Source: Nonomuraea basaltis
Lineage (GTDB): Bacteria > Actinomycetota > Actinomycetes > Streptosporangiales > Streptosporangiaceae
Direction: 5' to 3'
DNA: 64,000 nucleotides
Assembly: GCF_005893125.1 (NCBI RefSeq)
Contig: NZ_VCJS01000042.1
Coordinates: 1 to 64,000, forward strand
Shown here: piece after piece, positions 63,826 to 64,000 of the stretch
Layout of the letters: every line of letters starts with the position of its first letter
Numbering within the stretch: the stretch's first letter is position 1
Translations under genes and position numbers: made by a program
The notes under the pieces: model-generated
Seen by the model: the letters and a program-made list of their open reading frames with translations, nothing else
The model's database searches: none
Told to the model about the DNA's origin: nothing

Positions 63826-63927
63826 CCCTCACTCCCGCCCAACGCATCGGCCGCGCTCACGACGTGAACCATACGCGCAGCGTCTGATCGTCGTCAGGAT
63901 CCGGCTCGCCCCTCGTCCCTGCCTCGC

Positions 63928-64000
63928 TCAGTGCTTCCGGTAGGCGACCACCTGCTCGACGGCCCTCGCCCCGGGCCCGGCACAGGCCACCAGGAACGGC
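63928..64000 (-). CDS. C-terminal end of an unidentified gene at the window edge
   Basis: A minus-strand frame from the window edge reads PFLVACAGPGARAVEQVVAY then RKH and stop at 63928-63930. It is too short to identify. Confidence 0.3.
   Translation of the reverse strand, partial: PFLVACAGPGARAVEQVVAYRKH

Overview
This window is high-GC actinomycete DNA: GTG/TTG starts, heavy use of ATGA/GTGA start-stop overlaps, an AfsR-type SARP regulator, a DtxR/IdeR-type iron box and DosR-like GGGACT-N2-AGTCCC boxes. The gene content (acg-type nitroreductase, NarK, class III ribonucleotide reductase, UbiX/UbiD decarboxylase) suits a Streptosporangiales-like soil actinomycete, for example a Nonomuraea, Streptosporangium or Actinomadura relative. 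This assignment is an inference.

1-6.5 kb: an apparent minus-strand operon encodes a secreted phospholipase A2/YD-repeat protein, a small membrane protein and a subtilisin protease that runs off the window. It is divergent from an AfsR-like SARP/NB-ARC/TPR regulator. The shared intergenic region carries two arrays of three TGGCA heptamers at an exact 11-bp period, which look like SARP operators.

6.7-25.8 kb: a decayed integrative conjugative element. In order it holds a serine recombinase killed by an in-frame stop, an IS110 insertion, an orphan DNA methyltransferase, a type IV secretion block (pilin fusion, TrbL-like, PrgI-like, VirB4) and a convergent Tad/Cpa-like block (TadB stub, CpaF, CpaE/ParA-like, SAF, exported protein, lipoprotein). 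XRE-TPR regulators (one broken), a broken ASCH protein, small unknowns and a Nudix hydrolase follow.

25.8-30.2 kb: a nested transposon. An IS1182 element is split by an IS630-like element that carries two passenger genes (DinB and SRPBCC) between duplicated inverted repeats.

31-39 kb: a probable hypoxia/redox island on the minus strand: Acg-like nitroreductase, nitronate monooxygenase, radical SAM/SPASM protein, acetyl-CoA synthetase, adenylate kinase and NarK, with a perfect DosR-type palindrome upstream of the first gene. 39-49 kb: a scarred zone of regulators and frameshifted genes, including a relic of the nitrate reductase beta subunit. 49.5-56.5 kb: an iron-uptake operon (FTR1, P19/Tp34, DUF2318, two FtsX-type permeases, ABC ATPase) behind an iron box, in the same gene order as the P19 system of Campylobacter. 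57-60 kb: a phenolic acid decarboxylase operon (UbiX, UbiD, D subunit, flavin-binding protein) with a DosR-like box. 60.5-63.2 kb: nrdD-nrdG (anaerobic ribonucleotide reductase) behind a cobalamin riboswitch and another DosR-like box. The right edge holds transposase and integrase fragments.
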